Shown: positions 11,504 to 24,088 of the stretch, piece after piece
How the letters are laid out: each line of letters starts with the position of its first letter
Numbering within the stretch: the stretch's first letter is position 1
From: Hyaloperonospora brassicae
Lineage: Eukaryota > Oomycota > Peronosporomycetes > Peronosporales > Peronosporaceae
Assembly (NCBI GenBank): GCA_947650285.1
Contig: CANTFL010000086.1
Location: 1,054,001-1,118,000, forward strand
Direction: 5' to 3'
Length of the DNA stretch: 64,000 nt
Notes under the pieces: model-generated
What the model saw: only the letters and a program-made list of their open reading frames with translations
Told to the model about the DNA's origin: nothing
The model's database searches: none
Position numbers and translations under genes: made by a program

Positions 11504-13260
11504 ATGGACGGAGGGGGGGGTGCTAGAGCGCAGGGAGACGTTATTCAACGATCAATGGCTGCGCCGAAGGCAAGACGGCGAGGAGCCGTTCGATCAACTT
11601 CGAAAAGATCGAGCAGCAACAGCGGGGAGGGACTTCGGCCAGAGTTTGTCATCATGATGGAGTAGCAAGCGACACCGATGGCTAGGGTGGAAGAGCTAGA
11701 GGTGCAGAGACTCACCTTACCCGACCCGACAGGGCTCACCTTTGGAATAGAAGATATACCGGCCCAAAGAGAGTGCCTAATGCTGATAGAGGCCGCCCCA
11801 CAAGAGGTAGGGACGGGGTCATCAAGACCCATGGATGTCGATGACTTAGGGGATGTATTCGGGACCGAGTATTGGGTCCACGACGCAATCTTAAGACTCA
11901 AAGACGAGCTTTGAGACAGGAACAGCAGCAGAACTACAGATTATTTCGCTGCACAGGAGGCACTGAGGGCGGGCGCAGACGCTCACACTCAACAGCAGGT
12001 TGAACACCACGCGGCGTTTGCTAGGGCACATGGACAGCTTCAGGGAGAGGCTGAAATGCAGAGGCAGCAATGCGAGTCATTGAGAGTTCATGCGGAGCTA
12101 CAAGCGCAGGAAGTCGCGAATTGGCAAGCAACGTTGCAGTCGGAACGAGAGGAGCTCGTCAGACGACACGAGTATCAACAACGCGTCGTTCGAGATAAGG
12201 AGCAGAGCCTTGCAAGACACAAGCAAGAAGTGCTGACATGCGATAAGCCCAACGCCACCGAGAACAAGCATTGGGTGTAGAAGGTAGAAGAGTCGAAGAA
12301 ACGCAACGCCAAATCGAAGCTGTGTTGATTGAGGAAGCTTGCCGTGTACAGCAAGCATAAGCCGAGGCTAGGGAGGCGTGGAGACAAGCGCGAATAACAG
12401 CCGAGCAAATTGAACAAAGGGTGCTAGATGCAGAGAAGCGCGGCTATGCGCGCGGCAGGTCGGAAGCGGCTGCCCACACAAAAGTAAAAGTGGACATCGA
12501 AAGGTTAAGGGAAGCAACCGCAGCCCTATCACATGAAGCCTCGCGGGCGAGCGCTCTTCGCGACGAAGATAAGTTATTGAAAGCGGAGATGGAACGCGGA
12601 TCCCACCAGCCAAGGATGCGAAGATCAACATGAGGGTAGTCACGGAAAAGGAACTACATAAAAGCTTGGGAGCTGGGTCCAAGCATTAGGCACGAGGCTT
12701 TCGAGACGAGATTGAAATGGCACAGCAAGCTTGTGGATACCGATGAACAGAGTAGTTCAAGATTAGAAAACTGGGAGAATGCCTCCGTGGAGAGGTAGAA
12801 TAGTTCTTCAATGGACTTCGAGATGAATGGTGGAAGATCGAGCCGACACTTAGCTACGCGCTTGAGGAGATGGAGTTAGCGTTCTTTAGAAGCTTTACAA
12901 GCGCGCAAGTTTTGGAATTCTATAAAACGAAGAAGAGCAGTGAAGACACATGGCACTTGCAATACCTGTACCATATGGCAGTGCAAAACGCGACAAAATC
13001 GTCTTCGTCACCAATAATAGAAAGCCTAGTGCTGCATGTGAGTCCTGAGTTGAGGCCAGTTCTGGCGAATCAATATGACAAGAAGAGAACAGATTACGTG
13101 GTCCACGCGCTAAAATCACTCAATGGGCGCAAACGTACGAGGACAACGAAAGACGATCACTTAGGCCAGTCAGAGTCGCCGCAGCCGCCAACGGGAGGTA
13201 CACCGAAACTAGAACCTGCGTGATCTGCAGCACAGTGGGACAAATTGCGCGAAAATCCCA
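11504..13260 (+). pseudogene. gag: Copia gag region, degenerate
   Basis: Several overlapping open pieces (11678-11914, 12056-12280, 12421-12633, 12870-13223) replace one long frame. The middle pieces are rich in Gln, Glu, Arg and Ala in a coiled-coil pattern (for example QEVANWQATLQSEREELVRR). The last piece has a helical segment ending in basic KRTRTTKDD. No CCHC zinc knuckle is intact. The assignment rests on position between the primer site and the protease. Stops at about 11913, 12279 and 12632 show that it is dead. Confidence 0.7.
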
Positions 13261-13329
13261 AATAAGGAAGACAGAAGTGAAAAATCACGATGGGCGCTGG
13301 CGGGCCTGGTCGCTGGAGACCTTACAGAC

Positions 13330-13629
13330 CAGAATTGGATAGTGGATTCAGGGTCGAGCACGCACCTAGTACGAGATTCGAGCATTCTTTACGAGTGGAA
13401 AGAGTGCGACGATCCCGAATGTGTATTCCTGCCGGACAAGAGCACGCTGAGCGTGATAAGACGCGGAAAGTTGAGGTTCAGAGTGCAATATGATGACGAG
13501 ACATATCAAGTGGAGCTGAAGAACACATGTTATGCGCCAACGCTTGGCATTAACCTAATATCGCTGGGTACGTTGATGCTGCAAGAATGTAAGCTAAGTG
13601 ACATGAGCAAGGGGCGCCATCGTAAATGA
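13330..13629 (+). pseudogene. Copia aspartic protease
   Basis: The copia protease signature is present as NWIVDSGSSTHLVRD near 13333-13377; the catalytic Asp is in DSGS. Downstream, CYAPTLGINLISLGTL matches the typical copia segment (x-Y-x-P-x-x-x-x-N-L-I-S) that ends the protease. The frame stops at 13629, before the integrase, so the polyprotein is broken here. Confidence 0.85.
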
Positions 13630-13767
13630 TGTCAGCGTGGTCATTTACGTGCAGATCAAGAACAATGCCCTGATTGTGGATCAAGGTGCTCCAGGATAGG
13701 AAGAGCAGGGATTGCGCGAAGTTGTAATGAATGCAGTTCAAGCGTCCGCACCTAAAAAGATAATGGT

Positions 13768-14640
13768 TTGAAAGGGAGCTTCGGTCACCTTCATAGACGC
13801 TCAGAACAACATGATGACGTTGAGAGAATGTCTGCCGATCCTGGCAATGGAATCGAGCTCACGGATCGAGTCAGGGAGAACTGTTTGACTTGTGCCGAAT
13901 GCAAACAAGCGAAGACTGCTCAGCCACGAAAGTATAGCGGGGGAAATGCACCGATAGATGTGGTGGGTGGGGTGATTTGCAGCGACGTAAAAGGACCAAT
14001 TTCCCCCATGGATCGCAAGAGGAACCGGTGTTTGATTAATTATGTGGATCATGAGTCCAATTATATCTGCATATTTGTGGCTAAAACCAAAAGTGAAGCG
14101 GCAAAAAAGTTCAAATATTTGATGGTGTACTTCGAGAGACAGTTAAATGTACGTGTGAACATTTTACGCATCGACGGTGGCGGCGAATACCGTGGCCTTG
14201 ACCTGTTTTGTCAGAGCACGGGCATTTCACGGCAATTTACTGAGCCACACGCGTCTGCATCAAACGGGAAGGCGGAACGAATGCGCCACACCGTAATGAA
14301 CATGGTGCGGTGCATGATCTTTGGATCTGGATTTACGATTACCTTCTGGGGTTACGCAGCAAAATAAGCATCGTATGTCCTTAGGCCGTATGCCTACGCG
14401 CGCCAAGGTGGGAAGGAATCCGCCACTGGATGTTTTAACGGGGAAGCCGGTCAGTGTGATTGATGTCGTAGTGTTTGGGTCACCATGCAAGGTGTACCAG
14501 ACTCCTACGAACATATCGACGGGCGAACGAAGCGCCGTGAGAATTATTATCGAAGAAAACGAGGATACGAAAGGGTAACAGGTTTATCTGCCTGGATTTG
14601 ATACCGTTATTACGACACGTCACGTCGATTGGATCGAAAC
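13768..14640 (+). pseudogene. Copia integrase, broken
   Basis: The zinc-binding end is seen as LTCAECKQAK (near 13885-13915). The DDE core follows: Asp in CSDVKGP (about 13980), Asp in RIDGGGEY (about 14168), where RSDNGGE is usual, and Glu in ASNGKAER (about 14260). The frame ends with TAA at 14365-14367. The C-terminal part continues in another frame through LTGKPVSVIDVVVFGSPC, and beyond 14577 in a third stretch (YLPGFDTVITTRHVDWIETI). The core is recognisable but the gene is interrupted at least twice. Confidence 0.88.
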
Positions 14641-14647
14641 TATCACG

Positions 14648-15830
14648 ATGGAGGGCAACGAGCAGCTTCAACAAGTTCTTTACGATGAGGCAGAGGACTC
14701 TTTAGAACGACTCGCGCTTGACAGACAGAGCAATCGAAGACGGGAGGAGAGTGTTCGCATTACTGGAGTCAATAGCACATTAACAACAGCCGAACACGAA
14801 GAAGGCGACGACGGATCTAGCTTGAGTGTGAGACGCTCGGGAAGACAACGCACAAAGTCGAGAAGCCAGCAAGAAGCTGAAGAAAAACTTGAGACCGCGA
14901 ACGATTCCGATGCGCATGACGTCGCGAGTGATACCGCACAATGTGCTACTATTGATCATATAGCTGCTCTGTCGTCCGTGTGGGCAGGGGAGGAGACGTG
15001 CACAGACGTGCCTGACCCCAAGTCCTACAAAGCTTTACTCGAGGTGGCACACGCGCAACTCTGGGAACAGGAGCGAGCGGATGAGATCGCCTCACTCGTC
15101 GCGAATAAGACTTGGGAAGTGATCAGACGTGTCCCCAACATGCACGTTTAGCGAAGCAATTTGATCTTAAATACGAAGAAAGATAGAAACGGTGCTGTCG
15201 AGCGCTATAAGGCCCGTATAGTCGCAGGTGGAGATGATCAAGCCCTCGGAAGAGACTATAACTTAACCTTCTCCGAAGTGCTTGGCATGACGAGCGGGAA
15301 GGTTAAATTAGCAGTGGCAAGAGCATGAAGTTTATGTGCGCGACACTACGATGTTCCCAGCGCCTGTCTAAAGGCCTATGAAGAGGGTGACATTGAAATT
15401 TACCTACGCGCTCCCAAGGGCATGAGCATCCCTGGCGAAGATCTTAGACGGTTGGAGGCAAAAGACGATAAATATGTGTGTCTCCGTCTTGTTAAGAGCC
15501 TTTACGAGCAAAAGCAAGCTGGGAGGCTCTAGAGCCAACTACTGCACCAAACGTTAGTGCAGGAGGGTTTTGTACAGTCCGTCACCGACGCGTGTGTGTA
15601 TTTTCAGATGATTGGTTCAGGGACTATAGTGGTGGGCGTGTATGTGGATGATTTGTTGGCTACTGCGACCAGCGAGGGAATTTTGGACCAGTTTAGAAAA
15701 GACATGGTGAGTCTGGAACTTAAGGTTCTGGGATCCGTTGAGAATTACCTTGGATGGCGTATTTTGTACGATATGGGAAATTTATACATAGTGGACCAGA
15801 AGCAGACGATCACGGAATTATAGCAGCGAA
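14648..15830 (+). pseudogene. Copia linker and reverse transcriptase, broken
   Basis: An acidic linker leads into the RT, where fragments such as VERYKARIVAGGDDQALGRD (about 15200) and EIYLRAPKGM (about 15395) match the copia RT. The polymerase motif is intact as YVDDLLAT at 15641-15664, followed by LGSVENYLGWRI. In-frame stops lie at about 15151, 15326, 15531 and 15821, so no active enzyme can be made. Confidence 0.88.
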
Positions 15831-15922
15831 ACAGACTGGAAAAAGCAAACGCGGTACGAGCGCCGATTGCAGACGAGTCAACTTTGGAGTCGGAGAGCGA
15901 GAGCAAAAATCTTGCCTGAGAG

Positions 15923-16618
15923 ATGACCTGGAAGTCCGGAGAGGCCGAGCGTGAAAGCTTCCAATCACTAGTGGGCATTTTGCTGTGGGTGGCTCAATGT
16001 AGCAGGCTAAATATAGCGTACGGAGTACATGGAGCCACAAGACACATTCATGCGCCGACTGAACAAGACATAAAGATAGCCAGGCGCATATTTCAATACC
16101 TTGCGGGAACTGCGGGAATAAACTTCACATGAAAGGAGTCACACGTAGCGAAAGTGTGGAATTGATGAGTTATACCGAAGCTGACTATGCTGCTAACAAG
16201 AGTGCCAGAAAATCAGTAAGTGTAGCGCTAATGCTGGTAGCAGGAATGCCGGTGGGATGGCAAGTGAAGCAGAAATCATCCGTGGCGCTGTCTACCGCCG
16301 AGGAAAAATTTGTTTCGGCAGCCATGGGATTAAAGGACTTACTTAGAGTAAAGAACTTACTGGGCAAGCTTGGGGTGAGTGTGAAGATGCCGATGAGAAT
16401 GCTGATAGACAATCAAGCGGCTATCAAGCAGATGGCGAATGAAGCGACATCGAGAATCCAGAAGCACGTGGACGTGAAATTAAAGTTCATACGATACACG
16501 AGCGAGAAAGGAATGGTGAAACCAGATTACGTGTGTACTAAATAGATGCTTGCAGATGTGATTACTAAAAGCCTGCCAGAGTTAATAAATGATGGAATTG
16601 CGGGCGGAGATTGGCTTG
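15923..16618 (+). pseudogene. Copia RNase H and polyprotein end, broken
   Basis: The thumb region (SLVGILLWVAQCSRLNIAY) and the RNase H are readable in two frames that meet at 16132. RNase H landmarks are YTEADYA, WQVKQKSSVALSTAEEKF and LIDNQAA, with HVDVKLKFIR after them. A TAG at 16543-16545 comes just before the copia hallmark end ADVITKSLPE. The catalytic residues are largely visible but the frame is interrupted. Confidence 0.88.
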
Positions 16619-16636
16619 AGATAACAAGAGCGCCGT

Positions 16637-16644
16637 GGGAGGAG
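16637..16644 (+). promoter_or_regulatory. Polypurine tract
   Basis: GGGAGGAG lies immediately before the right LTR, where plus-strand priming occurs in LTR retrotransposons. Confidence 0.75.
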
Positions 16645-16820
16645 TGTTGGAAAGAGAGCTAGGATGTTGCACGGCTCAAATGTTCAGAAGATACCTGATT
16701 TGATGGAGAGACAGCTGCGTACCAAATTAGGTACGTGTAGGATCTAACAGATATAATGAATCAGTAAGAAAAAGAATATCAACAGCGCAAGGCCCCCTGA
16801 CGTCAAGCCCTTTGTCAACA
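16645..16820 (+). repeat. Right (3') LTR of copia element
   Basis: 176 bp, TGTTGGAAAGAG to TTTGTCAACA, aligned with the left LTR. Differences are scattered substitutions and one 1-base indel, with a cluster near the 3' end. Confidence 0.93.
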
Positions 16821-16825
16821 GTGAC
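16821..16825. repeat. Target-site duplication GTGAC, right
   Basis: Exact copy of 11311-11315. The next bases, TGTTGG, happen to match the first six bases of the LTR, so the matching flank appears 11 bases long. Confidence 0.9.
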
Positions 16826-18928
16826 TGTTGGCTACTTTTATTCTCCCAAATGTTGCGACAATCGACTAGGAGCTATTGATCGCCTACCCAATCGATGCAA
16901 CAAGTGATGATGCGACATCAATAGAACAAAAGCATATCTCGCGCGTCATTTGTGGTCTCGTGCACCGCTAGAGGTGCATGACATTCGACATGGATGAACG
17001 ATTCGCGATTTGCCAGACGTTGTTGTTCTAGAGCACATACATCGCCTATTTTGTTGCCATGGTCGAGCCAATTGTTTGCCGCTGCGCATGGCTTCGAAGA
17101 ATTTGGTTGTATAGATCACGAAATCAGCGTTTACCACGACGCAGCTTACACTCAACTACCTCTGAGATGCAGATACCTACGCGCGCCTCGATGCACCGCG
17201 TATGCTATATCTAGGCCGTTCTCAAGGCCTTTCGCTCTTCTTGAGAGTTGTGTCGTGTTGTTGTGGCTTAGTTAATGCTTGCTACTAAAGTTGCTGGCGT
17301 GGCTGCTGCTTGTGTCGAGTGCTTTATCCCATCTTCGCCTCTTCGGCTATCGCTTGCTGAAGCTGCATGTCGCGCGCCGGACATTTAATAGATGTTCTGG
17401 ACCAGTAGTGCCTCTATCGAATTGTCCTTATTTTGTTGGTAGACCTTGCAGTATTTCATTTTTCTAGCTGATGTCGACGGTAGGGTTGTGCTCCAAGCAA
17501 CGTCGTAGCGAAATTCTTGCGCGATACCCCATACATTAAGTATATTAAGCCGAAATTAAAAAAAAGAGTTACACGTCAATTGATGATAATCGATATGAAA
17601 GGTGTGGCTATCGCCATGAATGAGATCCCATTAAAATTTGATGTTAGAACACCTTGTCAGGTATTAGGGGCTGATGCGTATTCACCCTGGTGAGCGTGTA
17701 ATCAAGCACAAAGGTATATACTCTGCTTCATGCACCAACATGTCAGGCAATTTTCATTCAAAGAGCATGCACCATAACCATGTTCATCATTTCGCGATAC
17801 ATGCGTTACGATTTAGCATTCACTGCGCAGTTGTTTGCTTTAAAAAGTAGAAGATCAACGTCTGTGTTACAGCACAGCAATTTCACATATATATCGTCCT
17901 GGCACCCATCGACGCGCGCGAAGTGTACGCGCACGTAACAATGTTTATTGGAACATAATTTGGAGTACTTATAACGCTTTAGCATCATCATCGTTGGTCT
18001 TGCAATACATGCTCGGCAATACCTTAGCATGTTATACCACAAAACTGCTCATATAGCGATTTCTGTTCCCATAGACAGGGAAGATGGATCCTTTATTATC
18101 ATTGCAGATAAATACCTCCACCATATACGAGTAAATTCCTCGAATTTTGTCCTGATTCGGCGGTGCGAAGTTATAATAGTTAACCTACTTCTAATGTCAG
18201 GTAATTGCGTCTCACGAAATCCGTCGGCTCGATGCCATTGGTGGTGCAGTGGTGATCTTGAGTTTGTTGTGACACCGACTCTCCACGGGATCCTAGGCGT
18301 CCGACTACCGCAGGGGGTACTCCGTTTTCGTGTGTTTCGCTTCCTGCCTCACCTGTCGTACCCATCGGTAGGGCGAGCTGCACGATTTCATGTGAACTCG
18401 TGTCGATATAAAACTTGACAGTGTTTGCGGTGGGCGGTGATCATATAACTCAATCATAACACGGTCACGGGTGTACTTATAAAGTGCTCGATATGAGTCA
18501 CCCTAATCTCCACGAGATTCCCTTGTCCATAGGAGATACTTACTTCTCGATACTTCTGACCATTTAGCCGTCTCGCGATCTTGCACTCTGCGTTCAATCG
18601 CTATTTAATGGTTTTGGATATACCTATCACTTCAGGCGGTCAATTAGTCCAGGAGTGATCTTCTTGGTGTTTGCTTGATCTTCTTTGACGTCGAGAGGCC
18701 AAATAATCATACCCTTATAGAGGAACGATACTTGTGCCACTCAGAAGCAAATAGATTTCTCATCAAATGTTACCCGACCAATTTTTTAACCTCTGAATGA
18801 GCCTATTCCATTCATTGGGATGAACCACCACATGGCGCCTTGTGCTGTCGGGATTAAATCTTCCATCTCATTCGATGTTTTGCGCCAGAATACAATGACC
18901 TTATCATCCGAAGTTCGCAGTGTACGAG
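16826..18928. other. Gene-poor spacer, nothing recognised
   Basis: About 2.1 kb of AT-rich sequence with short open frames only (longest 129 codons at 18029-18418 on +). I found no domain, RNA gene or transposon motif. Confidence 0.45.
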
Positions 18929-19033
18929 GTCACGTCACCCGAGATTACGTCTTCCAATATCACGTCACCCAAGACCACGTATTTAAATATCACATCGTCT
19001 GAAATTGCATCGTCTAAGATCGCGCTGCCAATA
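18929..19033. repeat. Degenerate 15-bp tandem repeat, about 7 units
   Basis: Seven consecutive 15-base units start near 18929, 18944, 18959, 18974, 18989, 19004 and 19019, with consensus near ATCACGTCNCCCAAG. Because 15 is a multiple of 3, the minus strand reads as an acidic pentapeptide repeat (units such as LGDVI, LEDVI, SGDVT, SDDVI, LDDAI). The open frame is short. It may be a low-complexity piece of a decayed coding sequence or a minisatellite. Confidence 0.65.
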
Positions 19034-19522
19034 ACAGGGGTGTACGGAGCACCTTACTGTGAGGCCCACACCTACCGTAAAAGTTTTACTTAGCCGCAGT
19101 TCGATCTGCGGTCCACACTTCTCGATCCTCTTCACCACAATCGCGCGAATATTTTACAATCCATTTCACCCAATCAGAATATTTAGTTGGATATCACAGG
19201 TGATAATGCATTAACAAATTAAGCTATAGATCACCCGGTGGAACTGCCTCGCTGATCTAGCTCATCCGAACGCCATCAGTAAAGTCTTTGCGCTGCTCGT
19301 GGACCAGCACCAGTGCACTCTTTACGCATTGCGGACAGTACAAACCTTCTCGTGGTCCAATACTCGCACGTTATTTAAATCTTCGCGTATTATACAGTCC
19401 TTTTGTTTTCAAGCAACGCATGTCAACCTTTTCTAATGCTCAATATGCACCTCTTTTCATCAGCGTACCTAGTGACGTCAAATGGATTGCCAAATTCATG
19501 TGCGTAACACGTATTTTCCAAA

Positions 19523-19568
<46 letters not shown>

Positions 19569-22500
19569 TTCTACTCGTAATTTCACTGTCGCCGTTCCGC
19601 ATCGGGTGATAATCATCCGGTATGCATCGTGCAGCTAGTATCCTGAACGTTCATCCACATATAACCATTTTACAAGGACGTGCTTGTTGCGTACAAGGTA
19701 TGTGCTGGGACCTAATTCCAAGACCCGTTCACCATCACCAAAACCTTTCGCAATTACGCCAGCCAAGATCCGCGCAAGGTTCTATGGCTCTCCCTGACCT
19801 CTATATAGACATTAACGTTCAATGTGTTCGACGTTTGCATACTCTTGACATTCTTGTATCTCAGCTCATAACTGCTTTTGCTCGCATTGGTCACGTGCGT
19901 GACATTCTTCTCCAAATCCATGAACAGCTTTTCCATTGCGAGTTCTTGAGTGCATGCACGACGTTGTCCCTTGTAGCCTTATCATCATTTTTATGACCAA
20001 CACCCGTCGTTTGTTCCGGGTAAGGATACAACACTGCTCTCACTTTTCTCATATCATCCGAGGCGCTAGCTGCTATGATTACTGCCATAATGTAGAAGTA
20101 GTGTGCATGTTACGTCTTATTTAAGCCTTCTCACTCATATATAACTCGTTCACTACGTGCTCGACAATGAGGTTAATGTTGACTTCATCTACCTCACTAC
20201 ATACAACAGGGTGTTCTCCATCTCATAATAAGTAAGTTGCGCACCTTGATACAATATACTTCTTTTCCAGTAAGGTACTTCTTATATTGATGATTTTGTG
20301 TCGCTTATTCTACCTGAACCACATGCCTCCTCAGGTACACCAATTTCGTCCTTAATTTCTCGTTTCCAGTGCCTAAATTTAGCACAAGGACAAAATGCAG
20401 ATCTTTACCGGTAGATGTATGTATTCTGGTCTATATACTTTGACTGACGGCACTTGATGTACCACGCCAACTCTTAATATCGCTGTCTAGTCGTCGTTAG
20501 GATCTTCTATTATCCCAGCATCTGCTGTCATTGAAGTATTGGTTGCAATCCAACTTACTCAATCAGTTGAACTGGACCTCTTCCCCAATGTCGACGATTG
20601 ACCATGAGGTCACTATCACTTCGATGATATATGATCACAAGCACCAAGTATAGGTTTGAAAAAAATATTAGAATCTCACACTCCTCTTGGACTTGTCTGA
20701 AGTGTTCCATATCATATAGACGTCATTCAACATGTCAACTTCGACACGCCATCACTATCAATATCCTGATTGAGAAATTTTCAGATCCAGCGATATCAAT
20801 TACAAGCTTTTCCCTCGAGCAAACCACTTTCCAGTATAATTTAGGCATACGTGTGTGTAAATTGCGAAACCAGGAGCTTCGAAACCGTATTGTCGGAAAT
20901 GGCAACACAGGCCGCAAAAATTTTCGCGGTGCCGCGCTAAACTTTGTCACTATCGATCGCTTTTGCGGCTGAGACGGCTGCATCATGTGTTGCATACACT
21001 TCAAGTTTGGACTAACTCAGCCAAACTTGTTCCCACGTACCTGTGCGCCTTAGTATTGTTGTAGATAGTAAAGCTTCAACGGATGGCCAGAGCAATCAAA
21101 TCGGTAGGGCGGCTTGTTTATCGACTTCCTAATCTATTTGGTCCGCGGATTATGCACTCTGACCTTCATTTAGAAACTGAAGCTTCAATTAAAATTATAA
21201 CGCCAGCGCTTATATTAGGTGCTCACGACATCAAAATATATAGATGGAAATGCATCGTACATCACACGAGCCCATAAATGCGCGGGACAATCGTTGGTTG
21301 CTCGAGATGTCTATAATCATGATCTTCGTCCATGTGACGTAAGCACAGCACCATAATGTTTGCTACTCACTCGTTTTATGTCAACTTCTTCGATTCCAAT
21401 CTCCATAGCGACGGATATATTGTTTATACAAGTTTACGTATCTACACTAACGCCACTGGTACGCAGGCATGAAAATGCAGAAGTGAGTACAGAGAAATGG
21501 TGTCATTCAGGTTCAGATTTAAATCTCAATTTGATATATAGATGTATCGGTACTTTTCGTAGATCATCCTTGTTCGTCGTTAATCGTCTTACTCCATGCA
21601 AAGAGGTTTTATTGTGCCTCGGGAAAATGGGTTGTAGGCCTAGCTTTCGTCGAAGCGTGCTTCATACTAGGCGTACTCGTTGCCGTAACTGAAAATGACG
21701 AGGAAAAAGAGGTGGTTAATTGTGTAATTTGCGCTCTACCTATAATTTTCTGCATGCAGACACCAATATGTGTCGCCATAGATTACTAACTTGCTCGCAA
21801 CATTCGATGAATCATTGAATTACCATGTTGAAGTTCTGCCAGCCGTTGTACGAAAAGGCTCGACAATCATGAGCACATTCCAAGATCCAACAACAAATGT
21901 CAGTAAGTTTTAAGTCATGATGAGTTTGTGGCGGTAGTCAAAAGTATGTATAAGAGTCCCCATCTCCTCGTACCAAACATACTATATGGAAACATTACAT
22001 GTCTACCACTGCCATCACTCAGTACATGTATTTGCTCGATTTGTAGCACACAAAAGTCAGGATCATAAGCATCATGAACCAAAGAGCAAATGATATTGTT
22101 TATTGTCGAATAGTGTCATTGCCGCCACAGTGACTCGGCCAGCAACATCAACACTAAGACGAAGTTTAATTAGCAGTTCCATACCACTACTATTTCAAAT
22201 ACATTGTGATTGATTCGAATTTAGGTGTATATGCAAATGTAGCAAGGACTGTATCTACCATTCAAGGTATGCATACTGCTAGACGTGTATGTTGTCTGGC
22301 GCACGTGCGCGAAGAATATGAAAATAAATATAAATAATGTTAATCTCCCTCCTTTGTCAACACTACAACATGCGTCTGCAACGGCATTACAATTTGACCA
22401 TGTCAAGTCGCATATGGTGTCCGTCAGGCCCGTCAATCATCTTATGATGGATCATGCGTGTCTTTTGTGTATCCTTGTCTCATATCGGCATGGACCCTGA

Positions 22501-23955
22501 TGGGTTAACGCATCCCATCTTTCGCGATGACACAATACAACCAATCAGGTGAGGTCGGGCCCTCCTGTATATGGCCATTCACTTGAACCCAAAATGCTTG
22601 GAGACCTTTTACAAACGATCTCTTCTACAGTTATCACTTTTTTGGATGCTATCGCTATGAAGGCTTATTACTTTTAGCCGCATGTAGGATCTTCGTAAAT
22701 TAATTGCTGTAGTACCTCTCGAATATGTCTACAAGATGCTAGAGGAAACTCTTCCAGCGGTAGGCAAACTTGCAATGCCTAATGACGATGACGAGCTTCA
22801 AGAGGGCTGGCTGAAAAAATTTCGGAGTCTATATCAACCGATCATACGCCTTCTATTTCAACAAATTGTTCAGCAGGTGAAATGTAGGCCTCTTTGCGGA
22901 AGTCACGACTTATCAGCAAGGTGAGAATTAGTACTCGTGTAACTGAGGTGCTACGAAAAGGTGCTACGAATACAACGTTTTACAAGATATGATTCGAGGG
23001 GTTTATCATGAGCAACTGTTCTGCTTGACATGGAAGATTATCATTAGCTGCTTGAAGGCAAAACGTACAACGAATTGGACTGTCCAAATTCGCAATATTA
23101 TAAAGGGAAAACGAGCCTACCCCTGTCGCATGACTCATCACATATATGGCATCCGTCCGATATGGCACCTTGATTTGAACAGCTGACCCGACCGTTGAAC
23201 GTGTGAGACAAACGTATGACAAAGTTGTCGTTAAGGCACGCTGGGCTTTGACTCATGATTATCTTTCATTCTCACTTTACCTGTATTTCGAAAAGCCTTT
23301 CCAGAAAGAATATCGAAGCCGATAGCCCCTTTGCCAACCAAGAGCGTTTCACACTACCAGTGTGAAATCACGACTTTAAAAGACATTGCGTTATAAGCCA
23401 ATCTATGCCCGGCGGCGATAATCGGACGTCCATCGATGATATGTTAGCAAACAGAAACCTTTGAAAGCAGTTGTATGGTGGCGTTCGATGTCGGCCTTTT
23501 CACACGCGTGTAGAGATGGTCAGATTAGGGAAGCCTCTGATACCGATCACCTTAACTGCCAAACGTATGAAGTACGCCATACTTGAACGTATCCATTCAC
23601 CTGGTAAATATGACACCGTGGAACAAAATAGGGGCTTGAAAAGGAGTTCCACTCGACAGACGTAAAGTTACTTCAATAGCTATCTAGCTAGAGTCGAGGA
23701 TAGTTCTCGAAGACTGAAGGGCACTGACACAATTCTGTTAGTCCAGATTTTGACCACCACATATCGATCATCAGATCGTCCCAGTTTATTTGCGTGAAAA
23801 ACGCATGCCACTTGTAGCCCCTACTAGCATTGTAAGATCCGAAACGTACCTCCTTTCGTAGATACAGCCGCGCATACAGCCCCTTTTCCCGCAGCCCATC
23901 GTCTCACCTCAATCTCTCCTTTTTCCTACTTTAGTCACGCAGCAGATATTCAATG
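19034..23955. other. Gene-poor AT-rich region, decayed sequence
   Basis: About 4.9 kb with no intact gene. Short open frames occur throughout, for example 116 codons at 19288-19638 and 113 codons at 20631-20972, without recognised motifs. A minus-strand stretch at 19754-19936 loosely recalls the C-terminal end of a gypsy integrase but is too weak to call. A (TA)n tract at 19526-19564 is listed separately. Confidence 0.45.
19526..19564. repeat. (TA)n microsatellite
   Basis: About 19 uninterrupted TA units. Confidence 0.97.
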
Positions 23956-24088
23956 ATGTTCTACCCGGAGCATCGCTTGCCGATTACGACTTCCGCTTCA
24001 ACGCAGCAACGTATCCTCCTCAAATGCATCGATTTGTTGTGTCATAACATCGTGCACACTGTTTTGAACACCCTTGTGCCGCATCTTA
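23956..24088 (-). repeat. Dispersed coding-like repeat, copy A
   Basis: Read on minus, this 133-bp stretch aligns with 34078-34212 read on plus. Shared peptide landmarks are MRHKGVQNSV, IDAFEEDTLL and AMLRVEHH. This copy has an in-frame stop just after TLLR. The protein family is unknown to me. Two diverged copies in one window suggest a repeat family that once coded for protein. Confidence 0.6.

Larger units (their letters stand above)
11316..16820 (+). mobile_element. Ty1/copia LTR retrotransposon, complete but inactive
   Basis: The element is 5.5 kb and bounded by two LTRs of about 175 bp that start TG and end CA, with a perfect GTGAC target duplication. Internal order is primer site, gag-like coiled coil, aspartic protease, integrase, reverse transcriptase, RNase H and polypurine tract. 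Integrase before RT is the copia (Pseudoviridae) order. Reading frames are broken by stops or shifts, ending for example at 14367, 15151, 15823, 16132 and 16545, so no full polyprotein can be made. By eye the LTRs differ at about 20 of 175 positions plus one indel, roughly 11 percent, so the insertion is old. It lies on + inside the gene-poor block. Confidence 0.95.

Noticed and set aside
19754..19936. Minus-strand stretch resembling a gypsy integrase C-terminus
   Set aside because: Similarity is limited to a loose pattern of basic and aromatic residues; no RT or catalytic core is found at the expected distance.
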